From CAWDDA01 sp963813345 (GTDB lineage: Bacteria > Acidobacteriota > Blastocatellia > RBC074), in NCBI GenBank assembly GCA_963813345.1, contig CAWEYR010000031.1, positions 1 to 64,000 on the forward strand: a stretch of 64,000 nucleotides of DNA, written 5' to 3'. Below the pieces are notes generated by a model. The model made no database searches, was not told where the DNA came from, and was given only the letters and a program-made list of their open reading frames with translations. The position numbers and the translations under genes were made by a program. Shown piece by piece: positions 1-9,426 of the stretch. Numbering within the stretch: position 1 is the stretch's first letter; the number at the start of each line of letters is the position of its first letter.

Positions 1-43
1 GACGGCATCGGGCGCCGGATGTGGCAACCTAAGGAGGAATTGA

Positions 44-952
44 ATGCGAGGAGTCCTTTTGGTAGTTCTCCTTGTTGCGGCAACAAGCATCAGAGTAACG
101 GGACTTCAACAGGAGGCCGATGCAGGCTTTGACGCGAGAGTTGCACGCCCGGCCTTTACCAAGACCCATCCTAAGGTGCTTATTGACGAGGCCCACAACA
201 ATTTTCACACGGCAGGCGGCCGTTATAAGCCTTTCGCGACACTTCTGTCCAACGATGGTTACGAGGTCACTCCAGGCAAAGCGAAGTTCGAACCGGGCTC
301 GCTCAAGGGCTACGACATACTTGTTATTGCAAATGCTCTGGGTGCTCCGAACATGGCCCTCGAAGGTGCAGACAGACCGGCATTCACAGATGCTGAGTGT
401 GATGTAGTTCGTAACTGGGTGCAGGACGGAGGATCGCTTTTGTTGATTGCTGACCACGCGCCAATCGGCGGAGCGAACGAAATACTTTCGATGCGGTTCG
501 CCGTCGAGATGAGCAAAGCCCACACACTCGATACGGCCCATGCTGATCTCAAGAACGGTGGAAATGATGGCTGGCTGATCTTTTCACGCGAGAATGGTCT
601 CCTTGGAGATCATCCAATCACTCGCGGACGGGACTCAACCGAGAAGATCAGCAGCGTAACCACATTCACCGGCCAATCTCTCAAGGGACCGGAAGGAAGC
701 GCGGCTTTTCTCAAACTGGCAGATACCGCTGGTGACCTTGATGTGAAGACCAGGAAAGAGGTTTCGGCCGCGGGGCGCGCGCAAGGAATTGCTCTCCGCG
801 TTGGGAAAGGCCGTGTCGTCGTTCTTGGCGAAGCGGCGATGATGACCGCACAGCTCGCGGGCGCCAACAAAACGAAGTTTGGTATGAACAGAGAAGGTAA
901 TGATAACAAGCAACTGGCGCTCAATGTCATGCACTGGTTATCAGGACTCTGA
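44..952 (+). CDS. Exported DUF4350-like (GATase-fold) protein
   Basis: 302 residues with an N-terminal hydrophobic signal peptide (about residues 1-20). The mature part resembles the DUF4350/GATase-like fold: a segment beginning KVLIDEAHNNFH, a strand DILVIANALG, then DGGSLLLIADHAPIGG where a ThuA or GATase-like protein has its nucleophile-elbow region. No classical Cys-His-Glu triad is evident, so it is probably a binding protein or a non-classical hydrolase. The start is set by AAGGAGGA at 31-38, five bases before ATG. The frame is intact. It converges on the G6PD gene. Function is unknown; the family assignment is from pattern only. Confidence 0.75.
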   Translation: MRGVLLVVLLVAATSIRVTGLQQEADAGFDARVARPAFTKTHPKVLIDEAHNNFHTAGGRYKPFATLLSNDGYEVTPGKAKFEPGSLKGYDILVIANALGAPNMALEGADRPAFTDAECDVVRNWVQDGGSLLLIADHAPIGGANEILSMRFAVEMSKAHTLDTAHADLKNGGNDGWLIFSRENGLLGDHPITRGRDSTEKISSVTTFTGQSLKGPEGSAAFLKLADTAGDLDVKTRKEVSAAGRAQGIALRVGKGRVVVLGEAAMMTAQLAGANKTKFGMNREGNDNKQLALNVMHWLSGL

Positions 953-1306
953 TTAAGAGTCATGTAATCTGTCGTCGAAAAGTTGTGACGTTGTTTGGGT
1001 CACTCGTCCCGTAACGGCGCCTCACCGGCCAACTCGATGCTGCGAGCGTCGGGCTGAGGGCTGGCGCAGGCGCTGCGAGTAGAGCATGCGCCGTAGGACA
1101 AAATGTTTATCGATCACAAGAGAAGAGTGGTCTAGCGCGGAGGCGCGGCATCGCGAGCGAAACGGATGCCGCTGCTCCGGCTGTCGCTCCTCGTGGCTGT
1201 AGATATTAGGGTCCTCCGGAGCCGGAAAATGGTCTATAAAAGGGGCTGTCGAAACTCCAGCCAGCTTGAAGCCTGCTGTGGCAACTTGTCTGACGAGTCA
1301 CGGCAC
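953..1306. other. Intergenic region between convergent genes
   Basis: About 350 bases between two convergent genes. I see no coding frame with a plausible protein, no clear terminator hairpin followed by T residues, and no RNA gene. Confidence 0.5.
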
Positions 1307-2714
1307 TCAAACTTTACGCGCCGGCCAGAGACCGGCGCTCCCAGGCTTTGGGTTGTGCCAGCCGCCAACGGGTTTGGCGATGCGATCGGCTTCCGGTGGG
1401 CCCCAGGTACCAGGGTCGTATTCATACACCGGTGTAACATCACCCAGGATGCCGTCGACAATCGCCCAGGCAGCTTCAACGACATCCTGCCGCACGAAAC
1501 GCATGGCATCGCCGCGCATGGCTTCAGTCAGCAGTTGTTCGTAGGCGTCAACCTCATCCTTCTGAGTCCTCTCGGATTATCGAGAGTTCTTCCTCCATCG
1601 CCTCCATTTTTAGACCTGGCTTCTTGATACGTACCCCAAGGTTGATTGCAAAGTCGGGACCAAGACGGAAGCGAAGATAGTTTCTCCCAGGCATGATTCG
1701 ATCGAGTGGCGGTCGGCGCAGTGTGACCAGAACTTCCGTGGCTGTCACAGGGAGCGATTTTCCGGCCCTGATCAGAAACGGTACGCCTGCCCATCGCCAC
1801 GAGTTGATCTCGAGTCGCAAGGCGGCGAATGTCTCGACACGCGAGTCCGGTGCGACTCCCGGTTCGTCGCGGTAGCCGCGAAACTGGCCGCGCACCAGAT
1901 CCGGCGGCGTGATCGGAGCGATCGTGCGAAAGATCTTGCATTGCTCATCGCGCAGCGATTCCGCGTACATATTGGTCGGCGGCTCTATTGCGAGCAGCGC
2001 TACTACCTGAAGCAAGTGATTCTGAATCACGTCACGAATTGCGCCCGTCTCGTCGTAAAACTTCCCGCGCCCGGCGATACCGAACGCTTCCGCCATAGTT
2101 ATCTGGACGCTTCTCACGTAATTGCGATTCCATATAGGCTCGAGAAACGTGTTGCTGAAACGGAATAACAGAATGTTCTCGACTGCGTCCTTTGCGAGAT
2201 AGTGATCGATCCGAAAGATTGCTGACTCCGGAAATATCGCGTTGAGCGTCTGGTTCAGCTCGCGAGCAGACTTGAGATCCCGCCCAAAAGGTTTCTCTAC
2301 AATCAGTCGACCACGTGCAGCGCAGCCGGAGCCACCAAGCGCCTCGATGACGGTTGGAAAGAGACTCGGGGGAATTGCTAAGTAGTGAGCGGGCCGTTCG
2401 GAGGCACCCAGCGCGTTGCGAAGCTTTACAAAAGTCTGAGGATCTTTGTAGTCGCCGTCAATATACTGCATCAACTCGACCAGCCGCGCGAAAGCCACAT
2501 CATCCACACCGCCGCCATATTCTTCGATACTCGCCCTCGCACGCTCTCGCAGCTGCTCGACTCCCCATTCTGACTTTGCGACACCTATCACCGGCACGTT
2601 GAGGCTCCCGCGCCGGATCATGTTTTGCAGTGCCGGAAATATCTTCTTGTAGGCAAGGTCGCCGGTTGCGCCAAAGAAGACCAGAGCATCGGAAAATTGA
2701 TTGCTGTCATTCAT
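1307..2714 (-). CDS. zwf: Glucose-6-phosphate 1-dehydrogenase (frame broken near 1565)
   Basis: Oxidises glucose 6-phosphate to 6-phosphogluconolactone with NADP+, the first step of the oxidative pentose phosphate or Entner-Doudoroff route. Visible motifs are the Rossmann loop FFGATGDLAYKK near the N-terminus, VEKPFGRDL, and the active-site signature RIDHYLAKD (family consensus RIDHYLGKE). The start at 2714 (MNDSNQFSDAL) is chosen over an in-frame ATG at 2798 because the family begins just before the GATGDLA loop. The frame ends early near 1554, but the expected C-terminus (EVDAYEQLL, TPVYEYDPGTWGP, GGWHNP) continues in another frame to 1307, so one base is missing or extra near 1565. The last dozen codons lie in a palindromic repeat unit. 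Confidence 0.88.
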
Positions 2715-2732
2715 ACGCGAGACCACCAACCA

Positions 2733-2757
2733 GCAAGCTAAAGCTTGAACTCCAAAC
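2733..2757. repeat. Half-copy of the HindIII-centred palindromic repeat (family A)
   Basis: The sequence GCAAGCTAAAGCTTGAAC with its flank matches one arm of the repeat found at 5043, 12656, 18369, 44743, 51593, 57247 and 61412. Here it is a single arm lying between the divergent starts of G6PD and the GNAT gene. Confidence 0.6.
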
Positions 2758-2781
2758 CAATGAATTGCATATTTCCAGAGG

Positions 2782-3654
2782 ATGAGCAATCCTGCCACAC
2801 TTCAGGTCAGCTTCCGTGAAATGTCTACCGCAGATATCGATGCGGGATTGCGCCTTTGCCGTGCCAGCCACTGGAATCAGACAACTCGCGACTGGGAGTT
2901 GTTTTCAAGCTTAGTCCGCACGGCTGCAGAGTCGCGGTGAAGGACGGGCTTGTGGTAGGAACGGTAACGACTGTGCGTTACGAAGAGCGGTTCTCGTGGA
3001 TTGGCATGGTGCTTGTTGATCCTGCGGAGCGCGGTCAGGGAATAGGCTCACTGTTAATGTCTGAGGCGATGGATGTCTTGAATGACATTCCTTCGATACG
3101 GCTCGACGCTACACCCGCAGGACACAAGGTCTATGGAAGCTCAACTTCAAGGACGAATACGGGCTGAGCCGTATGGAAGCGAAGTGTCGAGAGAAAGATT
3201 CAGTACACAAGGCAATCCCGCGCGTCCGATGAGAGGAAAATCTTCCCGCAGTAGCTCGCACTGATCGCGACGTCTTTGGCGCTGATCGACGCCTGATTAT
3301 CGAGTGGCTATTTGAAGGTGCTCCCGAGTACGCATGGGTTGTCGAAAATGCGGGAGATCTGGAAGACATTGTTGGATTTACGCTCGGCCGTCATGGATCC
3401 AATTTCGAGCACTTGGGCCTGTGATCGCGAAAGAGCAGCAGACAGCAAGGCAACTCGTGGCTGCTTGCCTTGAACAGCAGGTAGGTCGACGGTTTATACT
3501 AGATGTTTCGCACTTTGAGCCCGATTGGGTCTCCTGGCTTGAACACGCCGGTTTTCGCGAGCAGCGTCCATTCATACGGATGTTTTATCGTGACAATCCT
3601 TTTCCCGGCGTGCCGTCGAAACAGTTCGGCATTCTCGGGCCGGAGTTTGGTTGA
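2782..3654 (+). pseudogene. GNAT-family N-acetyltransferase, several frame breaks
   Basis: Pieces in different frames join into one two-domain GNAT protein. From ATG 2782 the first piece reads MSNPATLQVSFREM and GLRLCRASHWNQTTRDWELF. After a shift near 2905 the core acetyl-CoA-binding part follows (VVGTVTTVRYEERFSWIGMV, then VDPAERGQGIGSLLM, the Q/RxxGxG/A loop). Further shifts occur near 3135 (KLNFKDEYGLSRMEAK), near 3235 (TDRDVFGADRRLIIEWLF) and near 3400, ending in FEPDWVSWLEHAGF and the typical C-terminus GILGPEFG. At least four breaks in 870 bases suggest decay or poor sequence. It would acetylate an amine; the substrate is unknown. Confidence 0.7.
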
Positions 3655-3671
3655 AAGAGGAGATTATTACT

Positions 3672-5012
3672 ATGACAAAGCACAATTCGTCGCGCCGCAG
3701 TTTTATCAAGCTTACAGCTACGGGCGCTCTTGGCACCGCAATCGGCTGGGATGCTGCAAGCTATGCGCGTATACCCGGGTCGAATGACCGGATAAGGGTT
3801 GGCATCGTCGGGTTTTCCGAACGAGCCACAGAAGCTCTGATTCCGGCATTCAGCGCCATTTCATCAGCGCAGAACTGCGAGATCACTGCCGTCTCCGATA
3901 TCTGGAATCTTCATCGCGACGAAGGTGCGGCGTTCATCAACAAGCTGACCGGCAAATCGATCGCCAAGGCGCGCAACAATGACGAACTGTACGGGATGAA
4001 GGACGTTCAGGCGGTCATCATCTCAACCGCCGATCACCAGCACGCGCTCCATGGCGTCGAGGCAGTGCGCGCCGGACGAGACGCCTACATCGAAAAGCCG
4101 CTTGCGAATCAAATGGCCGATGCGCACGCGATTCTGAAGGCTGTCAAAGAAACAAATCGCGTTGTTCAGATCGGCACTCAACGGCGCAGCGCGCAAAATA
4201 CATTGCGAGCGAAAGAGTTTCTGCAGACGGGCGAATTCGGTGAGATCACGATGGTCGAGATGTGCACCAATGCAAACCAGCCGTTGCGCTGGCGGCGGCC
4301 AGCTCTCGTAGCCTCGCTTCGCGCGGAAGACACAGATTGGAAGCGCTTCGTGATGCAACGAACGAAGGACGCTTTTGATGCGCATAAATACATCGAATTC
4401 CGTTTGTACTGGCCCTACTCATCAGGGATTCCTGATCAGTGGATGGTTCATCAGATTGATGCGTTACAGTTCATTACCGGATTGGCGCGCCCGCGAAGTG
4501 TTGTCGCGCAGGGAGGCATTTACAGCTGGCGCGACGGGCGTATCAATCCCGATACCTTAACGGCAGTCTTTGATTACGGTCCGTTGAATGATTCAACCAA
4601 AGGCTTTCAGGCCATCTATTCGAGCCGCATGAACAATTCCGCTGGCGGCAACCGTGATCTCTATTACTCGATCAATGGTACGCTCAACGTCACCACAGGG
4701 AAGTTGACGCCAGACGGCGGGCTGACAGAACGCTACGCGAAGAAAGTGGCGAAACCGACGACGCTGAAGGAGAGGATGCTCCTCAGTGAAGGTAAAGACA
4801 ATCAAGCGACCGAGGCGGACACCGAGGCCGATTCTACGGTCGTTGCACATATGCGGAACTGGATAGATTGCGTCCGCAATCGCAAGTCGCCGGTAGCTGG
4901 AATCGAAGCCGGCTACAACCACTCGGTGGCCCTTTGCATGACGATCGCGGCATTGCACTCCGGCAAACGCGCCAGGTTCGACGACACCAAACAGGAAGTG
5001 ATAGTCGGGTAG
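3672..5012 (+). CDS. Tat-exported Gfo/Idh/MocA family oxidoreductase
   Basis: 446 residues. A twin-arginine signal (SSRRSFIKLTATGALG) is followed by a Rossmann domain starting RVGIVGFSERA, in which the usual GxGxxG glycines are partly replaced. The family motif EKPLANQ follows, with a C-terminal sheet domain (WMVHQIDALQFITG). Such proteins oxidise or hydrolyse sugars, often in the periplasm with tightly held NAD. ATG 3672 is preferred over 3651 because GAGGAG lies nine bases upstream. The frame is intact. It is followed by an epimerase and a DapA-like aldolase on the same strand, suggesting a carbohydrate or sugar-acid pathway. The substrate is not predictable. Confidence 0.88.
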   Translation: MTKHNSSRRSFIKLTATGALGTAIGWDAASYARIPGSNDRIRVGIVGFSERATEALIPAFSAISSAQNCEITAVSDIWNLHRDEGAAFINKLTGKSIAKARNNDELYGMKDVQAVIISTADHQHALHGVEAVRAGRDAYIEKPLANQMADAHAILKAVKETNRVVQIGTQRRSAQNTLRAKEFLQTGEFGEITMVEMCTNANQPLRWRRPALVASLRAEDTDWKRFVMQRTKDAFDAHKYIEFRLYWPYSSGIPDQWMVHQIDALQFITGLARPRSVVAQGGIYSWRDGRINPDTLTAVFDYGPLNDSTKGFQAIYSSRMNNSAGGNRDLYYSINGTLNVTTGKLTPDGGLTERYAKKVAKPTTLKERMLLSEGKDNQATEADTEADSTVVAHMRNWIDCVRNRKSPVAGIEAGYNHSVALCMTIAALHSGKRARFDDTKQEVIVG

Positions 5013-5042
5013 ACGCAAATCCAAAGGGGTAGGAAGTAACCG

Positions 5043-5109
5043 CAAGCTGAAGCTTGAACTCAAACCTAAGGTTGTGGACCACGAGGTTTTGAGTTCAAGC
5101 TTCAGCTTG
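5043..5109. repeat. Palindromic repeat, family A
   Basis: Left arm CAAGCTGAAGCTTGAACTCA and a matching inverted right arm ending GTTCAAGCTTCAGCTTG flank a short unrelated loop. It can fold into a long stem and lies directly before the epimerase start. Confidence 0.85.
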
Positions 5110-5125
5110 TTGGTTTGGAGCGAGA

Positions 5126-6148
5126 TTGTTGATCGAAACTGAAGCTCAACTTGAGGATGCTCTCGCGTCGCCGAATCCTGCGGATGTTGAGCTCATGCGG
5201 CGCTTGCCGGGCGATGTCATCATCCTGGGTGCCGGCGGCAAGATGGGGCCATCGCTGGCGCGGCGGATCAGGAACGCGACTGAAGCCGCAGGCATCAACC
5301 GCCGCGTGATGGCGGTCTCGCGCTTTTCCTCGCGTCGATCGCGCGATGAGCTTGAAAGCGCGGGTGTCGAGACGATCGCATGCGACTTGCTTGACCGTGA
5401 TCAGATTTCCAGTCTGCCAGCTTCTGAAAACGTCTTCTTTCTGGCGGGAAGAAAGTTTGGTTCGTCCGAACATGTCGACCTGACCTGGGCTATCAACAGC
5501 TATGTGCCCGGGCTGGTGGCCGAACATTATCGGGGTTCGCGAATTGTAGTTTTCTCGACCGGCAATGTTTATCCACAGGTCAAAGCCACTTCGCGCGGTT
5601 CGATAGAAACGGATGCACCGATGCCCCTGGGCGAGTATGCCCAATCGTGCCTCGGACGCGAACGCGTCTTCGAGTATTTCTCCCGAGTGCAAGGGACGCC
5701 CACACTGATTTTCCGGCTCAACTACGCTGTTGATCTGCGTTACGGCGTACTGGTTGATATCGCACGAAAAGTTCATGCTGGCCAACCGGTCGACCTTTCA
5801 GTGCCGAGCGCTAATGTAATCTGGCAGGGTGACGCGAATTCGTATGCTCTGCGCAGTCTTGATCTGTGCGAATCGCCAGCGCGCATTCTGAATGTGACTG
5901 GTCCGGAAACTGTATCAGTACGCGATGCAGCCGAGTTCTTTGCCCGCAGTTTCGGCCGTGAGCCGATATTCTGCGGAGAGGAGTCCGAATCGGCACTACT
6001 CAGCAACGCGTCGCTTTGTCATTCGCTGCTTGGTTATCCGACGATCACGGCAGAGATGTTGATGGAATGGGTAGCGCACTGGGTCAATGCCGGGGGAGCT
6101 AGCCTCGGGTTACCAACGAAGTTTGAGGTTACTGACGGGAAATACTAG
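5126..6148 (+). CDS. NAD-dependent epimerase/dehydratase family protein
   Basis: 340 residues, intact. The N-terminal dinucleotide-binding loop is GAGGKMGPS (residues 35-43). A later segment, VVFSTGNVYPQ, is the usual strand-5/serine region of extended SDR proteins. The Tyr-xxx-Lys pair is not normal: the tyrosine segment reads YAQSC, so the catalytic lysine is missing and activity may differ from true epimerases. It starts with TTG at 5126 (TTG at 5129 is an alternative), with TGGAG upstream. It lies between a Gfo/Idh/MocA protein and a DapA-like aldolase, consistent with sugar catabolism. Confidence 0.8.
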   Translation: MLIETEAQLEDALASPNPADVELMRRLPGDVIILGAGGKMGPSLARRIRNATEAAGINRRVMAVSRFSSRRSRDELESAGVETIACDLLDRDQISSLPASENVFFLAGRKFGSSEHVDLTWAINSYVPGLVAEHYRGSRIVVFSTGNVYPQVKATSRGSIETDAPMPLGEYAQSCLGRERVFEYFSRVQGTPTLIFRLNYAVDLRYGVLVDIARKVHAGQPVDLSVPSANVIWQGDANSYALRSLDLCESPARILNVTGPETVSVRDAAEFFARSFGREPIFCGEESESALLSNASLCHSLLGYPTITAEMLMEWVAHWVNAGGASLGLPTKFEVTDGKY

Positions 6149-6150
6149 TT

Positions 6151-6273
6151 GCCTGGGAGCGCTGGCCTCTGGCCGGCCACGAGCCGCGAAGCGTGCGAGT
6201 CGTGGAGAGTCATTGTGCTGAAGACTCGCACGCTTCGCGGCTCGTGGCCGGCCAGAGGCCAGCGCTCCCAGGC
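6151..6273. repeat. Perfect 51-base inverted repeat with 21-base loop (family C)
   Basis: Arm 6151-6201 (starts GCCTGGGAGCGCTGGCCTCT) is the exact reverse complement of 6223-6273; the loop is 6202-6222. The outer GCCTGGGAGCGC / GCGCTCCCAGGC ends recur near 1330, 9120, 21585, 44708-44845 and 52560, so this is one member of a dispersed family. There is no T-run, so it is not a standard terminator, although it could attenuate read-through between the flanking genes. Confidence 0.95.
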
Positions 6274-6287
6274 GTCAGGTAAATCGC

Positions 6288-7360
6288 ATGCCTGTTGACG
6301 AAACAATCCGCGATGCGCTATTTGGCGGGTTGGTGATTCCTGCGCATCCGCTGGCGCTCAACTCTGAACGTAAGCTTGATGAACGGCGACAGGTCGCATT
6401 GACTCGATACTACTGCGATGCCGGTGCAGGTGGAATTGCCGTCGGAGTGCACACCACTCAATTTGCAATCAGAGCACCTGAAATTGGATTGTTCGCGCCA
6501 GTCCTTAGATTGGCAGTCGAGACCGTGCGCAGCTTTGAGAGGGAGCACAACAGGCATCTGGTCAAGGTTGCGGGCGTCTGCGGCGCGTCACCTCAAGCTG
6601 TCAATGAAGCGGAATTCGCTCGTGAAAGCGGCTACGACGCGTGTCTTCTCAGTTTGAGTGCGCTCGCCGGTGCAGACAACCTGGAACTCATCGAGCATTG
6701 CCGACGAGTCGCTGGCATCATTCCTCTTGTGGGTTTCTATTTGCAGCCGGCAGTTGGCGGTCGAGTCCTCGACTACCGGTTCTGGCGGGAATTCCTGGAG
6801 ATAGAGAATGTCGTGGCGATCAAGGTCGCCCCTTTCAACCGCTATCATACACTGGACGTTGCCCGCGCCCTTGCAGACAGCGGACGTCACAACAGCGTGG
6901 CTCTTTATACGGGGAACGATGACAACATCGTAGCCGACCTGTTGACCGAATTTCGATTCGGCACCCCGGACAGTAACAGGCAAATGCGAAACATTCATTT
7001 TGCGGGCGGGCTACTGGGACATTGGGCTGTATGGACGAAACGCGCGGTTGAAATGCTGGATGCAGTGCGCGAGTGCAAACAGAACGGCGGTCGCAACACT
7101 TATGATTTGCTGGCGCGGTCGGCAGAGAATACTGATGCGAATGCGGCACTCTTTGACGTGAAGCACGATTTCGCAGGTTGCATTGCGGGCCTTCACGAGG
7201 TGCTGCGCCGTCAGGGATTGATGGCGGGACGGTGGTGTCTGACCCGCACGAAGACCTTTCGCCGGGGCAGATGGAAGAGATTGACCGTATCTATGAGTGG
7301 TATCCGCACCTCAATGACGATGATTTTGTCGCGCAGAATCTCGAACGATGGTTGAGTTGA
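6288..7360 (+). CDS. Dihydrodipicolinate synthase (DapA)-family aldolase, C-terminal frame break
   Basis: A TIM-barrel class I aldolase/lyase of the DapA/NanA superfamily. Visible features are GGLVIPAHPLAL near the N-terminus, VKVAGVCGAS, the GFYLQP strand, and a Schiff-base lysine candidate K179 in VVAIKVAPFNR. The frame breaks near 7225. The original frame runs on as basic nonsense to 7355, while the other frame gives a sensible C-terminus (VVSDPHEDLSPGQ, then FVAQNLERWLS) that stops at 7358-7360. These proteins cleave or form pyruvate-linked keto acids; the substrate here is unknown. The neighbouring epimerase and amidohydrolase suggest a catabolic set. Confidence 0.82.
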
Positions 7361-7376
7361 GTTAAGTTGAGTTGAG
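7350..7376. repeat. GAGTT pentamer direct repeats
   Basis: A short run of TTGAG/GAGTT units between the aldolase stop and the amidohydrolase ATG. It is slippage-prone, contains the stop of the preceding gene and leaves no clear ribosome binding site. Confidence 0.7.
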
Positions 7377-9091
7377 ATGACAAGAACCGTCGCGGCACTT
7401 TCTCTCCTCGCGTTCGCCATGTTTCAAACCGGACTGGCGACTGCCGACACGATCTACTACAACGGCAAGATCATAACGCTCTGGGACGCTCATCCAGTCT
7501 GCGAAGCTGTGGCTATTCGCGGGAATCGCTTTATCGCAGTTGGGTCGAATGCCGAGATATTGAAGACTGCCGGTCCGGCAACGAAGCGGGTTGATCTGCA
7601 GGGTCGCACTGTACTTCCAGGTTTGATTGACAGCCACACGCATCCGATCATGGCAGCTTTGAGCGAGCTGGATGCACCGCTTCCGCCTTTCAATTCGATC
7701 GCAGACATCCAGAACTACATTCGCGGGCAAGCTGCGCGGAGCAGGCAGGGCCAGGTGATTCTCGTTCCCAAGGTCTTCGCTCCGCGGTTGCGTGAGCGTC
7801 GCTATCCAACGCGATACGAACTGGACGCGGCTGCGTCTGACAGGCCCGTGATCGCGGACAACGGCTATGCTGGCGTAGTCAACTCATTCCTGCTCGACAA
7901 ACTGAAAATCACGCGCGACACGCCGCAGCCCGCCAACGGAAAGATAATCAAAGACAGCAAAGGCGAGCCGACAGGGTTGATTCTGGGCGCACCGCAATTG
8001 CTCGCGGAATTGCGGCGTGAGCGAACGGTCACGCAGAGTGAAATGGTAGAAGCGTTGAGACGCATGCAGCAGAGTTACAATCGCGTTGGCATCACCTCAA
8101 CGATTGATCGCGGGCAGGATGCGCAGGGCTTTCGCGTCTATCAGGAGCTTCAGCGAAAGGGATGGCAGACCGTCCGTACTTCTATCACGTATCGCATCAG
8201 CGGCCAGGGTACACCCGCAGCAGCGCGCGCTGAGATCGAGCGCCTTCCGTTCGTCACGGGCTGGGGTGATGACTGGCTGCGCGTCGGATCGTTAAAGATA
8301 GTCATGGATGGCGGCATCCTCATCGGGACGGCTTATCTGCGCGAGCCGTATGGCAATGACACAAATGTCTACGGCTATCACGACCCGGACTATCGCGGTG
8401 TTCTTTCGGTTCCCCGTGAAAACGTGTTTGAGATTGCGCGTGCCGCGAACGAGCTTGGGTGGCAAATGACGGCACATGTCACAGGCGGAGGCTCGCTTGA
8501 CGTGCTGCTCGATGCTTACGAGGCGGCCGACCGGGAACATTCAATCCGTGACCGCCGCTTTTCAGTTACCCACGGTAACTTTCCGAACGAGCAGGCTATC
8601 GCTCGCGCGAGGAAACTTGGCGTCGTATTCGACTGTCAGCCGATGTGGCATCATCTCGATGCGCCAGTGGTCAGGAATGTGTTGGGGCCTGAGCGAACGG
8701 CTCATTTTCTGCCATTGCGGTCGTTATTCGACGCAGGCGTCGTCGTTGCCGGAGGTTCGGATCAATGATCCGTTTCGATCCGCGTGTGTCGACCAATCCC
8801 TATCATCCTTTCTTTGGGATGTGGATGGCGATTACAAGACAGACTGTTGATGGCACGGTCATCAACCCTGAGCAGCGCGTCACGCGTGAGCAGGCGTTAC
8901 GAATGTGGACGCTCAATGGTGCCTATCTTTCGTTTGAGGAGAAGAGCAAAGGCTCGATCGAGCCAGGAAAGCTCGCGGATTTGATCGTTATCTCCAAAGA
9001 TGTTCTCTCGTGCCCGATCGACGAAATCAAATCGATTGAGGCGCTGATGACCGTGGTTGACGGCAAAGAGGTGTATCGTACTGGCATGTAG
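7377..9091 (+). CDS. Exported amidohydrolase (YtcJ-like, amidohydrolase 3), frame break at 8765
   Basis: Signal peptide (MTRTVAALSLLAFAMFQTG, cleavage near residue 23), then the typical beta-sandwich start DTIYYNGKIITLW, the metal-binding HxH in LIDSHTHP (about residue 88), VMDGGILIGTAYL and the histidine segments TAHVTGGG and VTHGNF. The reading frame stops at 8768 after GGSDQ; the expected GSDHMIRFDP continues in a frame opening at ATG 8765, so one base (probably a C) is missing. The C-terminus (GSIEPGKLADLIVIS) is complete. YtcJ-type enzymes hydrolyse amide or related bonds with one or two zinc ions. The substrate is unknown. Confidence 0.85.
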
Positions 9092-9426
9092 TCTGAGCTA
9101 TGGAGCTCAGGTCTCCAGGCTGTGCTCCCAGGCATCACCAGAAAGCTGGACGCCTGGTTTGGGTATCATGGCTAGCTGATCCCCCTACTGGTTCCTCAGT
9201 AGTCAGCGCTCTTCACAAAATAAATAAAAGATAGAAAGAAGATAGAACGCTAGAAGAGATGAAGTAGAAGTCTTTCCGTGTATCTCTTTCCGAAGTCTGT
9301 CTGTAGGTTTCCTATGATTAGGCACGGAGTCGAGAGTCGTGGGAGATAAGGTGTGCGGTTCCTGTTCCCGCAGGAATCACGCGTCTTCGTGCTAATCACA
9401 ATCCATTCCACTTGAGGAGATTATTA
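9092..9426. other. Intergenic leader of the TonB receptor
   Basis: About 330 bases. It begins with a partial family C unit (GTGCTCCCAGGCAT near 9113), then an A-rich stretch (9215-9265), and ends with a small hairpin TTCCTG-TTCCCG-CAGGAA (9359-9376). No coding frame or clear promoter could be fixed. Confidence 0.4.

Noticed and set aside
1166..1627. 153-residue plus-strand frame
   Set aside because: It overlaps the C-terminal half of G6PD on the other strand and has no domain-like sequence.
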